Below, in pieces: positions 9,594-19,655 of a DNA stretch of 64,000 nt. Below the pieces are notes generated by a model. That model did not search any database. It was not told the DNA's origin and saw only the letters and a program-made list of their open reading frames with translations. Position 1 is the stretch's first letter, and each line of letters starts with the position of its first letter. The stretch is taken from contig NZ_BFBP01000013.1 of assembly GCF_003112695.1 (NCBI RefSeq), positions 39,385-103,384 on the forward strand, read 5' to 3'. Both the position numbers and the translations under genes were made by a program. The DNA comes from Azospira sp. I13. GTDB taxonomy: Bacteria; Pseudomonadota; Gammaproteobacteria; Burkholderiales; Rhodocyclaceae.

Positions 9594-9935
9594 ATGAAGG
9601 AAATCAAGGCCGTAGTGCGCCCCAACAAGCTGCCCGCCTTGCGCGAGGCATTGCGCGACATTCCCGGTTTTCCCGGCATGACGGTGAGCAAGGCCGAGGG
9701 CTGCAGCGCCCCCTCGCGCCACGGCAGCCCGGCCAACATCAAGGAAGAACTGACGGATTACACGCCCAAGGTGCGCATCGAGATCGTTGCCGACGATCCG
9801 GTGGCCGACGTCATCGTGGACCGCATCATCGCCATCTCCCAGACCGGGCAGATCGGCGATGGACTGGTCTGGGTGACGCCGGTGGATCGGGCGGCTTTCA
9901 TCTTCAAGACCACCCCGGGTAGCGAGCGCTTCTGA
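9594..9935 (+). CDS. PII-like protein of the efflux-linked group (PII-NG type)
   Basis: A 113-aa relative of GlnB. The PII core is clear: the first strand MKEIKAVVRP, the second strand PKVRIEIV, and the B-loop TGQIGDG (84-90) that binds ATP. The T-loop (about 37-56) has no tyrosine at the positions equivalent to GlnB Tyr46 or Tyr51 (Ala47 and Glu52 here), so it cannot be uridylylated there. A distinct PII group linked to metal-efflux operons is known from the literature, and this gene, 72 bp after the pump with its own AGGAGA ribosome-binding site, fits it. It is probably not a nitrogen regulator despite the nif genes elsewhere in the window. Confidence 0.82.
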   Translation: MKEIKAVVRPNKLPALREALRDIPGFPGMTVSKAEGCSAPSRHGSPANIKEELTDYTPKVRIEIVADDPVADVIVDRIIAISQTGQIGDGLVWVTPVDRAAFIFKTTPGSERF

Positions 9936-10341
9936 CGCTGGGCATGGCCGGGGTCCGACCCTGAAAATGGCTGGAGCTCCGTGCTGGGCGCGGGCCATGC
10001 TGCCAGGCCGGGCCAGTTAAGGGCCGCCGGGGATAGGTCGGGAAGAGTGGCGTCCTGCTTGCCTTCCCGGGCATGACTCAAGGGGAATTCGCGCCGCGCC
10101 GCAGGCTTGCTGCCGGCAGACGCGGTATCCGGTAGCACGCCGGGTTCGGGCTGGGATAAGTTGGCCTCGACTTGTGGGGCCGGGGCATCGGCACCAACCG
10201 CGGCCCGGGCGTTGCGCCTGCGGGGCCGATGCGGGTTGTCGCTAGGTGGCGGTGAAGTCCGTGGTCTAGGCGTCGCGTGGGCCGAGGTGTGGCCGCTGCT
10301 CCGGTGGCGGCTGTCGGCCGAAGGCCTGCAGCATCGCCGAC
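9936..10341. other. Intergenic region, no gene recognised
   Basis: About 400 bp between the convergent PII-like and rlpA genes. Open frames here have no recognisable domain or good ribosome-binding site. Composition is GC-rich like the surroundings, and I see no strong hairpin with a T-run. Confidence 0.5.
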
Positions 10342-11418
10342 CTAGCGGGTGACGAAGGTGGGCTTGAAGCCCAGGGCGAGGCGGATGCGTTCCGCTTCCT
10401 TGTCCGCATCCTGGCGGTTGCGGTAGGGGCCAAGTTGCAGGCGGTGGATGTTGTCCTTGCTGTGGATGAGGAAGCCGGCGCTGACCCAGTCCAGTTCCCG
10501 TGCCAGCTTGGCCTTCAGGCTTTCCGCATTGTCCGGGCTGGAAAAGGCGCCCAGTTGCAGGAACACGCCGCCAGCCGCGATCGGCGCCACTTCGTCCCGC
10601 AGTTGGCTGGTCATGGCCAGGGTGAGAATCGGGTCCCGATCGTCGCCGGCCGCTGCCGCTTCATTACGCGGCTCCGGGCGGGGTTCGTTGCGGGGCGCTT
10701 CTGGCCGCGCCTCGTTGCGGGCCGCATTTTCCCGACGCTGCACCACCACGGCTGCCACTTCCCGGGCCGGTGCCGCGGCGTAGGTGCCGCCCGGCTCGAC
10801 AACGATGGATTCCACTTCCACGGCGGTGCTGCCGCTGCTCACATAACCCAGCTTGTAGGCGGCGGTGAAGGAGAGGTCGATCACCCGGTCAGCGTGGAAA
10901 GGCCCCCGGTCGGTGACGCGCACCACCACCGAGCGGCCGTTCTGCACATTGGTCACCCGCACGTAGGAGGGAATGGCCAGGGTGGGGTGGGCGGCGGTCA
11001 TGGCGAACATGTCGTAGGGCTCGCCGATGGAGGTTTTCTGGCCGTGGAATTTCTTGCCGTACCAGCTGCCGATGCCCCGCACCTTGTAGGGCTGGACCCG
11101 GGTCTGGGGCACGTATTCCTTGCCCAGCACGACGTAGGGTTTGTTAGCGAAACGGTGCAAGGGTTCCCAGCGCGGGTCGGCGTCGGGAATGTCGTCGATG
11201 TTTTCGGGGATTTCTTCCGGCAGGCCGTCGTCCTTGTAGAAGCCGCCGCCCCGCTTGGCCAGGGGGTTGGGCTTCATGGCCGGCTTGCCGGTCTTGGGGG
11301 CCGGGGCTTCGGGGCTGCGTTCCACCCGGGGCGGCGGGCTGCCGCAGGCGCCGAGCAAGGTCAGCAGGGCCAGGAGGGAGATGCTGCAAAGACTGCGCAA
11401 TCCCGGGGAAGCGATCAT
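10342..11418 (-). CDS. rlpA: Septal ring lytic transglycosylase RlpA (lipoprotein)
   Basis: Outer-membrane lipoprotein of 358 aa that cleaves denuded glycan strands at the septum. The signal ends in a lipobox LLGAC (about residue 25). The double-psi beta-barrel domain carries GIGSWYGKKFHGQKTS and VVRVTDRGPF, which include the usual catalytic residues. A low-complexity Glu/Pro/Arg linker (about 235-270) leads to a C-terminal SPOR domain (GGVFLQLGAFSS, HRLQLGPYRNRQDA) that binds denuded peptidoglycan. The ATG overlaps the rodA stop by 4 bp, making it the last gene of the mre/rod operon. Confidence 0.93.
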   Translation of the reverse strand: MIASPGLRSLCSISLLALLTLLGACGSPPPRVERSPEAPAPKTGKPAMKPNPLAKRGGGFYKDDGLPEEIPENIDDIPDADPRWEPLHRFANKPYVVLGKEYVPQTRVQPYKVRGIGSWYGKKFHGQKTSIGEPYDMFAMTAAHPTLAIPSYVRVTNVQNGRSVVVRVTDRGPFHADRVIDLSFTAAYKLGYVSSGSTAVEVESIVVEPGGTYAAAPAREVAAVVVQRRENAARNEARPEAPRNEPRPEPRNEAAAAGDDRDPILTLAMTSQLRDEVAPIAAGGVFLQLGAFSSPDNAESLKAKLARELDWVSAGFLIHSKDNIHRLQLGPYRNRQDADKEAERIRLALGFKPTFVTR

Positions 11419-12515
11419 TTTTTCACCAGCATGCGATGGGTATGGATGCTCATGAGAATGCCGAGGCCGAGGAACAGGGTCACCAGGGCGGTGCCGCCGT
11501 AACTGACGAAGGGCAGGGGCACCCCGACCACGGGCAGGATGCCGCTCACCATCCCCATATTAACGAAGGAATAGGTGAAGAAGTTGAGGGCGATGGCTCC
11601 GGCCAGCAGGCGGGAGGAGAGGGTCGGCGCGTTGGCGGCGATCATTACGCAGCGGCCGATGAGCAGCAGGTAGAGAATCAGCAGCACCAGGTTGCCCATC
11701 AGTCCCCATTCTTCGGAGAACACGGCGAAGATGAAGTCGGTGTGCTTTTCCGGGATGAATTCCAGGTGGGTCTGGGTGCCGTTGAGCCAGCCCTTGCCGA
11801 AGATGCCGCCGGAGCCGATGGCGATGGTGGACTGGATGATGTGGTAGCCGGTGCCCAGGGGGTCGGTGGTGGGGTCGATGAGGGTGAGGATGCGCTTGCG
11901 CTGGTAGTCGTGCAGCATGGTCCAGGCAAAGGGCGCGGCAGCAGCGCCGGCGGCGACGAGGCCGAGGATGATCTTCCAGGAGAGGCCGGCGAAGAAAATG
12001 ATGTAGAAGCCGGCAGCGAACACCAGGATGGCGGTGCCCAGGTCCGGCTGCTTGGCGATCAGCACCACGGGCACCAGCAGGATCAGGGCTGCCGTGCCGT
12101 AATGGCGCCAGCGCAGGGCGGCCTCGTGCTTGTGGAAGTACCAGGCCAGCATCAGGGGCATGGCGATCTTGAGGATTTCCGATGGCTGGATGCGGGTGAT
12201 GCCGATATGCAGCCAGCGCCGGGCACCGTTCACCTTGATGCCGAACAGCCATACCGCCACCAGCAGGATAACGCCCACCACATACAGCGGCACGGCGAAG
12301 CGCAGCAGCTTCTGGGGCGGAATCTGGGCCACCACCCACATGCAGGAGAAGGCGATGAGCAGGTTCACCGCCTGGGGCGCCATGCGGCTGAGGCCGATGT
12401 AGGTGGCGGAATAGACCGTCGCCGTGCCAATGCCCATGATGATCAGGGTAATGGTCAGCAGCGGGCCGTCCAGGTGCTCCACGGCCTTGTACCAGTAGCG
12501 CCTAATTGCCTCCAT
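11415..12515 (-). CDS. rodA: Peptidoglycan glycosyltransferase RodA
   Basis: SEDS-family polymerase that makes cell-wall glycan for elongation with PBP2. The 366-aa hydrophobic protein has about 10 membrane helices and the family signatures NGARRWLHIGITRIQPSE and PFVSYGGTALV. I chose the ATG at 12515 over the in-frame GTG one codon earlier because AGGAGGG then lies 5 bases upstream; that sequence is inside the 3' end of mrdA, with which rodA overlaps by 14 bp. It is coupled to rlpA downstream. Confidence 0.94.
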   Translation of the reverse strand: MEAIRRYWYKAVEHLDGPLLTITLIIMGIGTATVYSATYIGLSRMAPQAVNLLIAFSCMWVVAQIPPQKLLRFAVPLYVVGVILLVAVWLFGIKVNGARRWLHIGITRIQPSEILKIAMPLMLAWYFHKHEAALRWRHYGTAALILLVPVVLIAKQPDLGTAILVFAAGFYIIFFAGLSWKIILGLVAAGAAAAPFAWTMLHDYQRKRILTLIDPTTDPLGTGYHIIQSTIAIGSGGIFGKGWLNGTQTHLEFIPEKHTDFIFAVFSEEWGLMGNLVLLILYLLLIGRCVMIAANAPTLSSRLLAGAIALNFFTYSFVNMGMVSGILPVVGVPLPFVSYGGTALVTLFLGLGILMSIHTHRMLVKK

Positions 12516-14403
12516 CACTGCCCTCCTCGTCCTCGTTGGCGGGGCCCTTGGGCGCTTTGCCCAGGAGGTAGTAGTCCAGCACCATGCGGGCGATGGGGGC
12601 CGCCGCGGCCGCGCCGAAACCGCCGTTTTCGACGATCACCGCCAGGGCGATCTTGGGGTGGTCGGCCGGGGCGAAGGCGATGAACAGGGAGTGGTCCCGC
12701 AGGTGGTGCTTGGTGGCGCCTTCCACGTATTTCTCGCCCTTCAGGCTGAAGACCTGGGCCGTACCGGTCTTGCCGGCCGATTCGTAGGGCGCCCCGGCGA
12801 AGGCCCGGGAGCCGGTACCGCCCTTGTTCACGCCGACCATGGCGCTCTTGATCACGGCCAGATGTTCCGGCTTGAGCTTCAGGTCGCGGATCGGCTGGGG
12901 TTCGATGGGGGTCTTTTCCCCGGTGCTGCTGTTGGTGATGTACTTCACCAGGTGGGGCCGGTACATCACGCCGTCGTTGGCCACGGTGGCCACGGCCTGG
13001 GCCACCTGGATCATGGTGTAGGCGTTGTAGCCCTGGCCGATGCCGATGGAGATGGTTTCGCCGGCATACCATTTCTGCTGTTCCGGCCGCTTGAAGCGGC
13101 GCTTCTTCCAGGCCTGGGAAGGTAGCACGCCCTCGCTCTCGCCCTGGATGTCGACGCCGGTGCGCTGGCCCAGGCCCAGCTGGCCCATGAAGGCGGCGAT
13201 GTTGTCGATGCCCATGTCGTTGGCCAGCATGTAGTAGTAGGTGTCGCAGGATTCGACGATGGACTTGTACATGTCCACCATGCCGTGGCCGCCCTTCTTG
13301 TCGTCCCGGAACTGGTGGCCGCCGAAGTTGAAGAAGCCCGGGTCGGCGATGGCCTGGGAGGGCGTGCGCTTGCCCTGGGTCAGGGCGGCCAGGGCCATGA
13401 AAGGCTTGAAGGTGGAGCCTGGGGGGTAGGCGGAGTAGATGGCGCGGTTGAGCAGGGGCTTGTCGGGGTCGGTGTTGAGGGTGTCCCAGTCATCGCCGCG
13501 AATGCCGTCCACGAACAGGTTGGGGTCGTAGGTGGGCTTGGAAACCAGGGCCAGAATGCCGCCGGTAGTGGGCTCGATGGCCACCAGGGCGCCACGGCGG
13601 TTGCCGAAGGCCTGTTCGGTGATTTCCTGCAGCTTCGAATCCAGGGTCAGGGCAAGGTTGTTGCCGGAGACGGGGGCGGTGCGTGACAGCACCCGCACGG
13701 CGCGGCCGCCGGCGTCCACTTCCACCTCCTCGTAGCCGGTCTGGCCGTGCAGGTGGAATTCGTAGTTCTGCTCCAGGCCGGCCTTGCCGATGTGCTCGGT
13801 GCCCTTGTAGTTGGGCGTCTGCTCGGCCTTGTCGATGGTGTCCAGGTCCCGGTCGTTGATACGGCCCATGTAGCCCAGGGCATGGGAGGCGATGTCGCCG
13901 AGGGGGTATTGGCGGAACAGGCGGGCCTTCACCTCGACGCCGGGAAAACGGTAGCGGTGGGCGGCGAACTTGGCCACCTCGTCGTCGGAGAGGCGGGTAC
14001 GGATGGGAATGGATTCGAAGTTCTTCGATTCTTCCAGCAGCTTGCGGAAGCGCTTGCGGTCCTTCGGCGCGATGGGAATGATCTCGCCCAGCTGTTCGAT
14101 CACCGTGTCCAGGTCGGCCTGCAGGCGGGAAGGGATGATTTCCAGGGTGAAGGCGGAGTAGTTGCGGGCCATCACCACGCCGTTGCGGTCCACGATCAGG
14201 CCCCGGTTGGGGATGATGGGCACCAGGGAAATGCGGTTTTCCTCGGCTCGGGTGGAGTAGTAGTCGTGCCGCACCACCTGCAGCCAGAAGAAGCGGCTGA
14301 AGAGGACGATGAAGCACAGCAGCACCATGCCGGCGGCAAAGCCGAGGCGGAAGCGGAACTGCTCCACTTCCCGGTCCGGGCTGCTCAGGTCGGTGTAGCG
14401 CAT
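12502..14403 (-). CDS. mrdA: Penicillin-binding protein 2 (MrdA)
   Basis: Class B penicillin-binding protein and transpeptidase partner of RodA. The 633-aa protein has one N-terminal membrane anchor (about 22-42), a dimerisation/pedestal region, and the transpeptidase domain with STFK (active-site Ser), SCD, and KTGTAQVF motifs. Length and order match PBP2 of other proteobacteria. The C-terminus is acidic and low complexity (NEDEEGSDGGN). It follows mreD by 25 bp and overlaps rodA. Confidence 0.95.
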   Translation of the reverse strand: MRYTDLSSPDREVEQFRFRLGFAAGMVLLCFIVLFSRFFWLQVVRHDYYSTRAEENRISLVPIIPNRGLIVDRNGVVMARNYSAFTLEIIPSRLQADLDTVIEQLGEIIPIAPKDRKRFRKLLEESKNFESIPIRTRLSDDEVAKFAAHRYRFPGVEVKARLFRQYPLGDIASHALGYMGRINDRDLDTIDKAEQTPNYKGTEHIGKAGLEQNYEFHLHGQTGYEEVEVDAGGRAVRVLSRTAPVSGNNLALTLDSKLQEITEQAFGNRRGALVAIEPTTGGILALVSKPTYDPNLFVDGIRGDDWDTLNTDPDKPLLNRAIYSAYPPGSTFKPFMALAALTQGKRTPSQAIADPGFFNFGGHQFRDDKKGGHGMVDMYKSIVESCDTYYYMLANDMGIDNIAAFMGQLGLGQRTGVDIQGESEGVLPSQAWKKRRFKRPEQQKWYAGETISIGIGQGYNAYTMIQVAQAVATVANDGVMYRPHLVKYITNSSTGEKTPIEPQPIRDLKLKPEHLAVIKSAMVGVNKGGTGSRAFAGAPYESAGKTGTAQVFSLKGEKYVEGATKHHLRDHSLFIAFAPADHPKIALAVIVENGGFGAAAAAPIARMVLDYYLLGKAPKGPANEDEEGSDGGN

Positions 14404-14428
14404 GGGCGGCGGTTATCCGGCGGCGGGC

Positions 14429-14950
14429 TCAGATGGGCCGGTTGGCGTCGCGCTCCACCGGCTGGTACTGGGGCAGCAGCAGCAGGTAGGTGGCGGGCAG
14501 CCAGAGCAGGGCGGCGACGAAGGGGCCCAGCAGGTAGCCAAAGCCGGGGAAAGCGGCGCCGGTCAGCATGCGGGCGCCCAACTGGATCACCTGCACCATG
14601 AGCAACAGGGGGAAGACCTGCAGGGCCTGTTGCACCAGGGGGAACCAGAGAATGCGGCGGGACAGGCTGGAGGCGCCGTAGCTCATCAGCACATAGGCCA
14701 GGGCATGCTGTCCCATCAGGCTGCCGTCGGCCACATCCATGGCCAGGCCGAGGATGAAGGACCAGCCCATGCCTACCTTGCGGAATTCCCGCACGCTCCA
14801 GAAGCACAGCACCAGGGCCACCCAGTCGGGCATGGCGGGCCAGTGGGCGGTGGGCATGAAATTGAGCAGCAGGGCCAGCACCAGGGTCAGGCCGATGAAC
14901 CACGGGCGCACCGGCAGCAGGATGCGGGAGGAAGTGAAGGTCGGTTGCAT
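14429..14950 (-). CDS. mreD: Rod shape-determining protein MreD
   Basis: Inner-membrane protein of 173 aa with about five or six hydrophobic helices, linking MreC to the elongasome. It has the family features LALVLCFWSVREFRKVGMGWSF-like core (conserved W, R, F) and a Gly/Asp-rich helix GLAMDVADG. The position between mreC and mrdA is the standard order. The start is the ATG at 14950. Confidence 0.9.
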   Translation of the reverse strand: MQPTFTSSRILLPVRPWFIGLTLVLALLLNFMPTAHWPAMPDWVALVLCFWSVREFRKVGMGWSFILGLAMDVADGSLMGQHALAYVLMSYGASSLSRRILWFPLVQQALQVFPLLLMVQVIQLGARMLTGAAFPGFGYLLGPFVAALLWLPATYLLLLPQYQPVERDANRPI

Positions 14951-14994
14951 GGTTCGTCTGTTCCGATGACCGCGGGGGAGCCGTGGGGCGGCCC

Positions 14995-15936
14995 TTAGTG
15001 GCCGGTTTCCCGCTTGATGCGGCGAACCTTGGAAGTGGCCGGCTTGTCGCCGCTTTCGGGGCGACCGGCTTCGGCTTCCGTGGGCCGGGGCGGCAGGGCG
15101 GCCCGGGGATTGAGGATCATCACTTCGCCAAAGTGCTCCACCCCCGCTACCGGTGCGCAGATGATGCGGGCGAAGGAATAGGTGGTGTCCCGCTCCATGT
15201 GGATCACCTTGGCCACGGGGAAGCCGGCGGGGAAGATGCCGTCCAGGCCGGAGGTGACCAGTACATCGCCATTCTGCACGTCGGCGTTGGCCGGCATGTA
15301 GCGCAGTTCCAGCTGGCCGTTGCCGAGGCCGAAAACCACCGAGCGCAGGCCGCTGCGCACCACCTGGACCGGGATGGCCTGGTCCTTGTCGGTGATCAGG
15401 GTGATTTCGGAAAGCAGGGGATAAACCCGGGTGACCTGGCCGATGACGCCGAGGTGGTCCACCACTGGTTGCCCGGCGATGATGTCTTCCTGCAGGCCCT
15501 TGTCCACGATGACCCGGCGGGAGAAAGGATCCCGTGCCGCGTAGAGAATCTGGGCCAGACGGCCGCCGGTGGGCAGGCGTTCCTTGACGCCGAGCAGCTC
15601 CCGCAGGTGGCGGTTTTCCTCTTCCAGGTGCTGATGCCGTTGCAGGATGGTGGCCGCTTCCAGCTGGGTGTGCTTGAGCTGGTCGTTTTCCTTCTGCAGG
15701 CTGGTCAGGTTGGCGAAGTACTCATCCACCTGGGAGAAGCCCTTGGCCGGGGCGTGAGCCAGCATCTGCACCGGTGTAGTGATGACCGCCACCGCCTGGC
15801 GCAGGAGCTCCAGGTAATGGAACTTGTGGTCCAGCACCATGAGGGAGAGGGAGCAGCCCAGGTAGAGGGAGAGCAGGGCCAGGGGTGCCGGGCCACGCTT
15901 GAAGAATGGCGGTGGGGAGTGGTCGATGCCGGCCAC
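14995..15936 (-). CDS. mreC: Rod shape-determining protein MreC
   Basis: Bitopic inner-membrane scaffold protein, 313 aa: a transmembrane helix at about 20-38, a coiled coil (about 70-115, LQKENDQLKHTQLEAATIL), then the two beta-barrels of the periplasmic domain with GVIGQVTRVYP. The start is GTG at 15936, supported by GGAAGGT a few bases upstream. The C-terminal 35 residues after NPRAALPPRP are charged and probably flexible. It is separated from mreB by 153 bp that contain a terminator-like hairpin. Confidence 0.92.
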   Translation of the reverse strand: MAGIDHSPPPFFKRGPAPLALLSLYLGCSLSLMVLDHKFHYLELLRQAVAVITTPVQMLAHAPAKGFSQVDEYFANLTSLQKENDQLKHTQLEAATILQRHQHLEEENRHLRELLGVKERLPTGGRLAQILYAARDPFSRRVIVDKGLQEDIIAGQPVVDHLGVIGQVTRVYPLLSEITLITDKDQAIPVQVVRSGLRSVVFGLGNGQLELRYMPANADVQNGDVLVTSGLDGIFPAGFPVAKVIHMERDTTYSFARIICAPVAGVEHFGEVMILNPRAALPPRPTEAEAGRPESGDKPATSKVRRIKRETGH

Positions 15937-15980
15937 GTCAGACCTTCCGGGGGATCACGATGCTCCGGTGAGGGAGCGGG

Positions 15981-16009
15981 AAAAACCAAGCCCCGGCAGA
16001 GGCCGGGGC
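15981..16009 (-). terminator. Intrinsic terminator/attenuator between mreB and mreC
   Basis: Reading from mreB, an 8-bp perfect GC stem (GCCCCGGC/GCCGGGGC, loop CTCT, 15990-16009) is followed directly by TTGGTTTTT. This is a credible intrinsic terminator inside the operon that would give mreB more transcript than mreCD. Partial read-through would still feed the rest of the operon. Confidence 0.7.
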
Positions 16010-16089
16010 GGCGGGGAGAAGTGAGGGGGGCAGGGAGTGGGGGAGCGTCCGACGTTCCCGTTCCATGCTCGTCCTCACCCGGTGTCGCT

Positions 16090-17220
<1,131 letters not shown>

Positions 17221-17258
17221 TCACCCGGCGGTCTGCCGGCTTTTGCCCCTGCCCCCCC

Positions 17259-17546
17259 ATGTCCCTTACTCCCGAACAGGTCCGGCGCATCGCCCATCTC
17301 GCCCGCATCGAAACCTCCGACGCGGAAGTGCAGACGACCCTGGACCACCTGAATGGCATTTTCTCCCTGATCGAGGAAATGCAGGCCGTTGATACCCAGG
17401 GCGTCGCCCCCATGGCCCATGCCCAGGACCTGGCCCAGCGCCTGCGGGAAGACGCCGTCACTGAATCCGACCGTCGCGCCGCCTTCCAGGCCGTGGCGCC
17501 GGAAACCGAAGCCGGGCTCTATCTGGTGCCCAAAGTCATCGAATAA
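17259..17546 (+). CDS. gatC: Glutamyl/aspartyl-tRNA amidotransferase subunit C
   Basis: Small subunit (95 aa) of the GatCAB complex, which converts Glu-tRNA(Gln) and Asp-tRNA(Asn) to the amidated forms. It begins [17 protein letters not shown] and has the family helix [17 protein letters not shown] and the DAVTESDRR segment. Length is typical. It is the first gene of the gat group and transcribed away from mreB. Confidence 0.95.
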   Translation: MSLTPEQVRRIAHLARIETSDAEVQTTLDHLNGIFSLIEEMQAVDTQGVAPMAHAQDLAQRLREDAVTESDRRAAFQAVAPETEAGLYLVPKVIE

Positions 17547-17613
17547 GGCGGCCCAGCGCATTGCGCCCCATGGCGCTTCCCCCTGCCCGCCTCCTGCCCG
17601 ACTTATTCCGACC

Positions 17614-19083
17614 ATGCTCAATTCCAGCCTCAAAGAACTCGCCCAGGCCCTGGCCGGCAAGAAGATTTCCAGTGTCGAGCTGACCCAGCTCTATCTCGAC
17701 CGCATCGCCCGCCACAACCCGGCCATCAACGCCTACGTCTCCACCCAGCCGGAGCGCTCCCTGGCCCAGGCCAAGGCGGCCGATGCACGCATCGCTGCCG
17801 GCGACATCGGCCCCTTGACCGGCATCCCCCTGGCCCAGAAGGACATCTTCTGCGCCGAGGGCTGGCTCACCACCTGCGGTTCGAAGATGCTGGCCAACTT
17901 CGTCAGCCCCTACGACGCCACGGTGATCCAGAAATTCGACGCTGCCGGCGCCGTAAATCTGGGCAAAACCAATATGGACGAGTTCGCCATGGGCTCCTCC
18001 AACGAAACCTCCTTCTTCGGCCCGGTGAAGAACCCCTGGGACCAGAGCCGTGTACCCGGCGGCTCCTCTGGCGGTTCCGCCGCCGCCGTGGCGGCCCGTC
18101 TGGCACCGGCCGCCACCGGCACCGACACCGGTGGCTCCATCCGCCAGCCCGCCGCCCTGTGCAACCTCACCGGCCTCAAACCCACCTACGGCGTGGTTTC
18201 CCGCTGGGGCATGATCGCCTTCGCCTCCTCCCTCGACCAGGCCGGCCCCATGGCCCGCTCCGCCGAGGACTGCGGCCTGCTGCTCAACGCCATGGCCGGC
18301 TTCGACCCCAAGGATTCCACCAGCCTGGAACGCCCGGTGGAGGACTACACCCGGGAACTGAACGCCCCGGCTACCGCCAAGCCCCTGGCCGGCCTGAAGA
18401 TCGGCCTGCCCAAGGAGTTCTTCGGCGAGGGCTGTGATGCCGCCGTGATGGCCGCCATCCAGGCCGCTATCGAGCAGTACAAGGCCCTGGGCGCCGAGAT
18501 GGTGGAAGTGAGCCTGCCCAACATGAAGCTCTCCGTGCCGGCCTACTACGTCATCGCCCCGGCCGAAGCCAGCTCCAACCTGTCCCGCTTCGACGGCGTG
18601 CGCTACGGCTATCGCGCCCCGGAGTACGACAACCTGGACGACATGTACGCCAAGAGCCGGGCCCAAGGCTTCGGCGCCGAAGTGAAGCGCCGCATCCTCA
18701 TCGGCACCTACGTGCTCTCCCACGGCTACTACGACGCCTACTACCTGCAGGCCCAGCGCATCCGCCGCCTCATCGCCGAGGACTTCGTCGCCGCCTTCAA
18801 GCAGTGCGACGTGATCCTCGGGCCCACCAGCCCCTCCACCGCCTTCAAGCTCGGCGACAAGGCCGGCGACCCGGTGCAGATGTACCTCTCCGACATCTAC
18901 ACCATCGCCGTGAACCTGGCCGGCCTGCCCGGTATGTCCCTGCCCTGTGGCTTTGCCGAGGGCCTGCCGGTGGGTCTGCAGCTGATCGGCAACTACTTCG
19001 ACGAAGCCCGCCTGCTCAACGTGGCCCACCGCTACCAGCAGGTCACCGACTGGCACGGGCGCGCGCCCGCCGGCCTGGAGTAA
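17614..19083 (+). CDS. gatA: Glutamyl/aspartyl-tRNA amidotransferase subunit A
   Basis: Amidase subunit that releases ammonia from glutamine. The 489-aa protein has the amidase-signature Ser-cisSer-Lys triad: K76 (QKDIFC), S151 or S152 within the glycine-rich GGSSGGS segment, and S175 ([10 protein letters not shown]). I used the ATG at 17614 because the family N-terminus ([16 protein letters not shown]) begins there; the longer in-frame extension runs back into gatC. The surrounding large antisense frame is a composition artefact. Confidence 0.96.
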   Translation: MLNSSLKELAQALAGKKISSVELTQLYLDRIARHNPAINAYVSTQPERSLAQAKAADARIAAGDIGPLTGIPLAQKDIFCAEGWLTTCGSKMLANFVSPYDATVIQKFDAAGAVNLGKTNMDEFAMGSSNETSFFGPVKNPWDQSRVPGGSSGGSAAAVAARLAPAATGTDTGGSIRQPAALCNLTGLKPTYGVVSRWGMIAFASSLDQAGPMARSAEDCGLLLNAMAGFDPKDSTSLERPVEDYTRELNAPATAKPLAGLKIGLPKEFFGEGCDAAVMAAIQAAIEQYKALGAEMVEVSLPNMKLSVPAYYVIAPAEASSNLSRFDGVRYGYRAPEYDNLDDMYAKSRAQGFGAEVKRRILIGTYVLSHGYYDAYYLQAQRIRRLIAEDFVAAFKQCDVILGPTSPSTAFKLGDKAGDPVQMYLSDIYTIAVNLAGLPGMSLPCGFAEGLPVGLQLIGNYFDEARLLNVAHRYQQVTDWHGRAPAGLE

Positions 19084-19088
19084 GGCGG

Positions 19089-19628
19089 ATGGGGCTGCCG
19101 GCCCGCCGCCTGCCATACCGGGCCCTGGCCTGCGGACTGGCGGCTGCCATTCTGGCCGGCTGTGCCACGCCGCCGCCACCTCCAGCCGAACCGCTGCCGG
19201 ACAACGTGGTGGAAGTGGCGCCGCCGGCCGACAAGTACGATTTCAGCCGTCCCCTGAAGCACCTCAACGGCCGTAACCTGAAACCCATTCCTACCCGGCC
19301 CCTCAACGTTGCCGGCAGCTGCGCCTTCCGCGACCCCACGGGTTACCGGGGCAACATCCAGCTGCAGGTGAAGGAAGCCAAGGTGCAGCGTTTCGCCGCC
19401 AAGGTGGATGTGCCGAAGAAGGGCTCCTGCCAGTTCGACCTGAAGCACTTCCAGCAGGTGGAAACCCTGCCCCAGGTCCGCCTGGCTGCCGCCGACGGCT
19501 GCTCGGTGCGCATGTGGGAGCAGGACAAGAAAGTGACGGTGGCCTTCAACGGCTGCCAGGCCCAATGCAGCGGTGAGGCCGTGGATTACCTGTGGCCCAT
19601 CCAGCTGGAACGCCGCAGCTGTTTTTAA
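19089..19628 (+). CDS. Lipoprotein of unknown function inserted between gatA and gatB
   Basis: I do not recognise the family. The 179-aa product starts with a short basic region and hydrophobic stretch ending in ILAGC, a clear lipobox, followed by a Pro-rich segment (TPPPPPAEP). The remaining domain has six further cysteines (for example SCAF, SCQFD, GCSVRMW, GCQAQCSG, RRSCF), probably disulfide-paired, and alternates short beta-like stretches. The gene starts 5 bp after gatA and ends 27 bp before gatB, so it is surely co-transcribed with a cytoplasmic tRNA-modifying complex, with no obvious functional link. Confidence 0.75.
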   Translation: MGLPARRLPYRALACGLAAAILAGCATPPPPPAEPLPDNVVEVAPPADKYDFSRPLKHLNGRNLKPIPTRPLNVAGSCAFRDPTGYRGNIQLQVKEAKVQRFAAKVDVPKKGSCQFDLKHFQQVETLPQVRLAAADGCSVRMWEQDKKVTVAFNGCQAQCSGEAVDYLWPIQLERRSCF

Positions 19629-19655
19629 CGCAACCTTTTTGCCTCCGAGAACGAC

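Noticed and set aside
10107-10352. 81-codon frame in the gap before rlpA
   Set aside because: No ribosome-binding site, no recognisable domain, and it overlaps the 3' end of rlpA.
17536-19179. A very long antisense open frame over gatA
   Set aside because: Long Gly/Val/His/Gln-rich antisense frames appear opposite almost every high-GC gene here (also over czcA, nifK and ybiT); they are codon-bias shadows.
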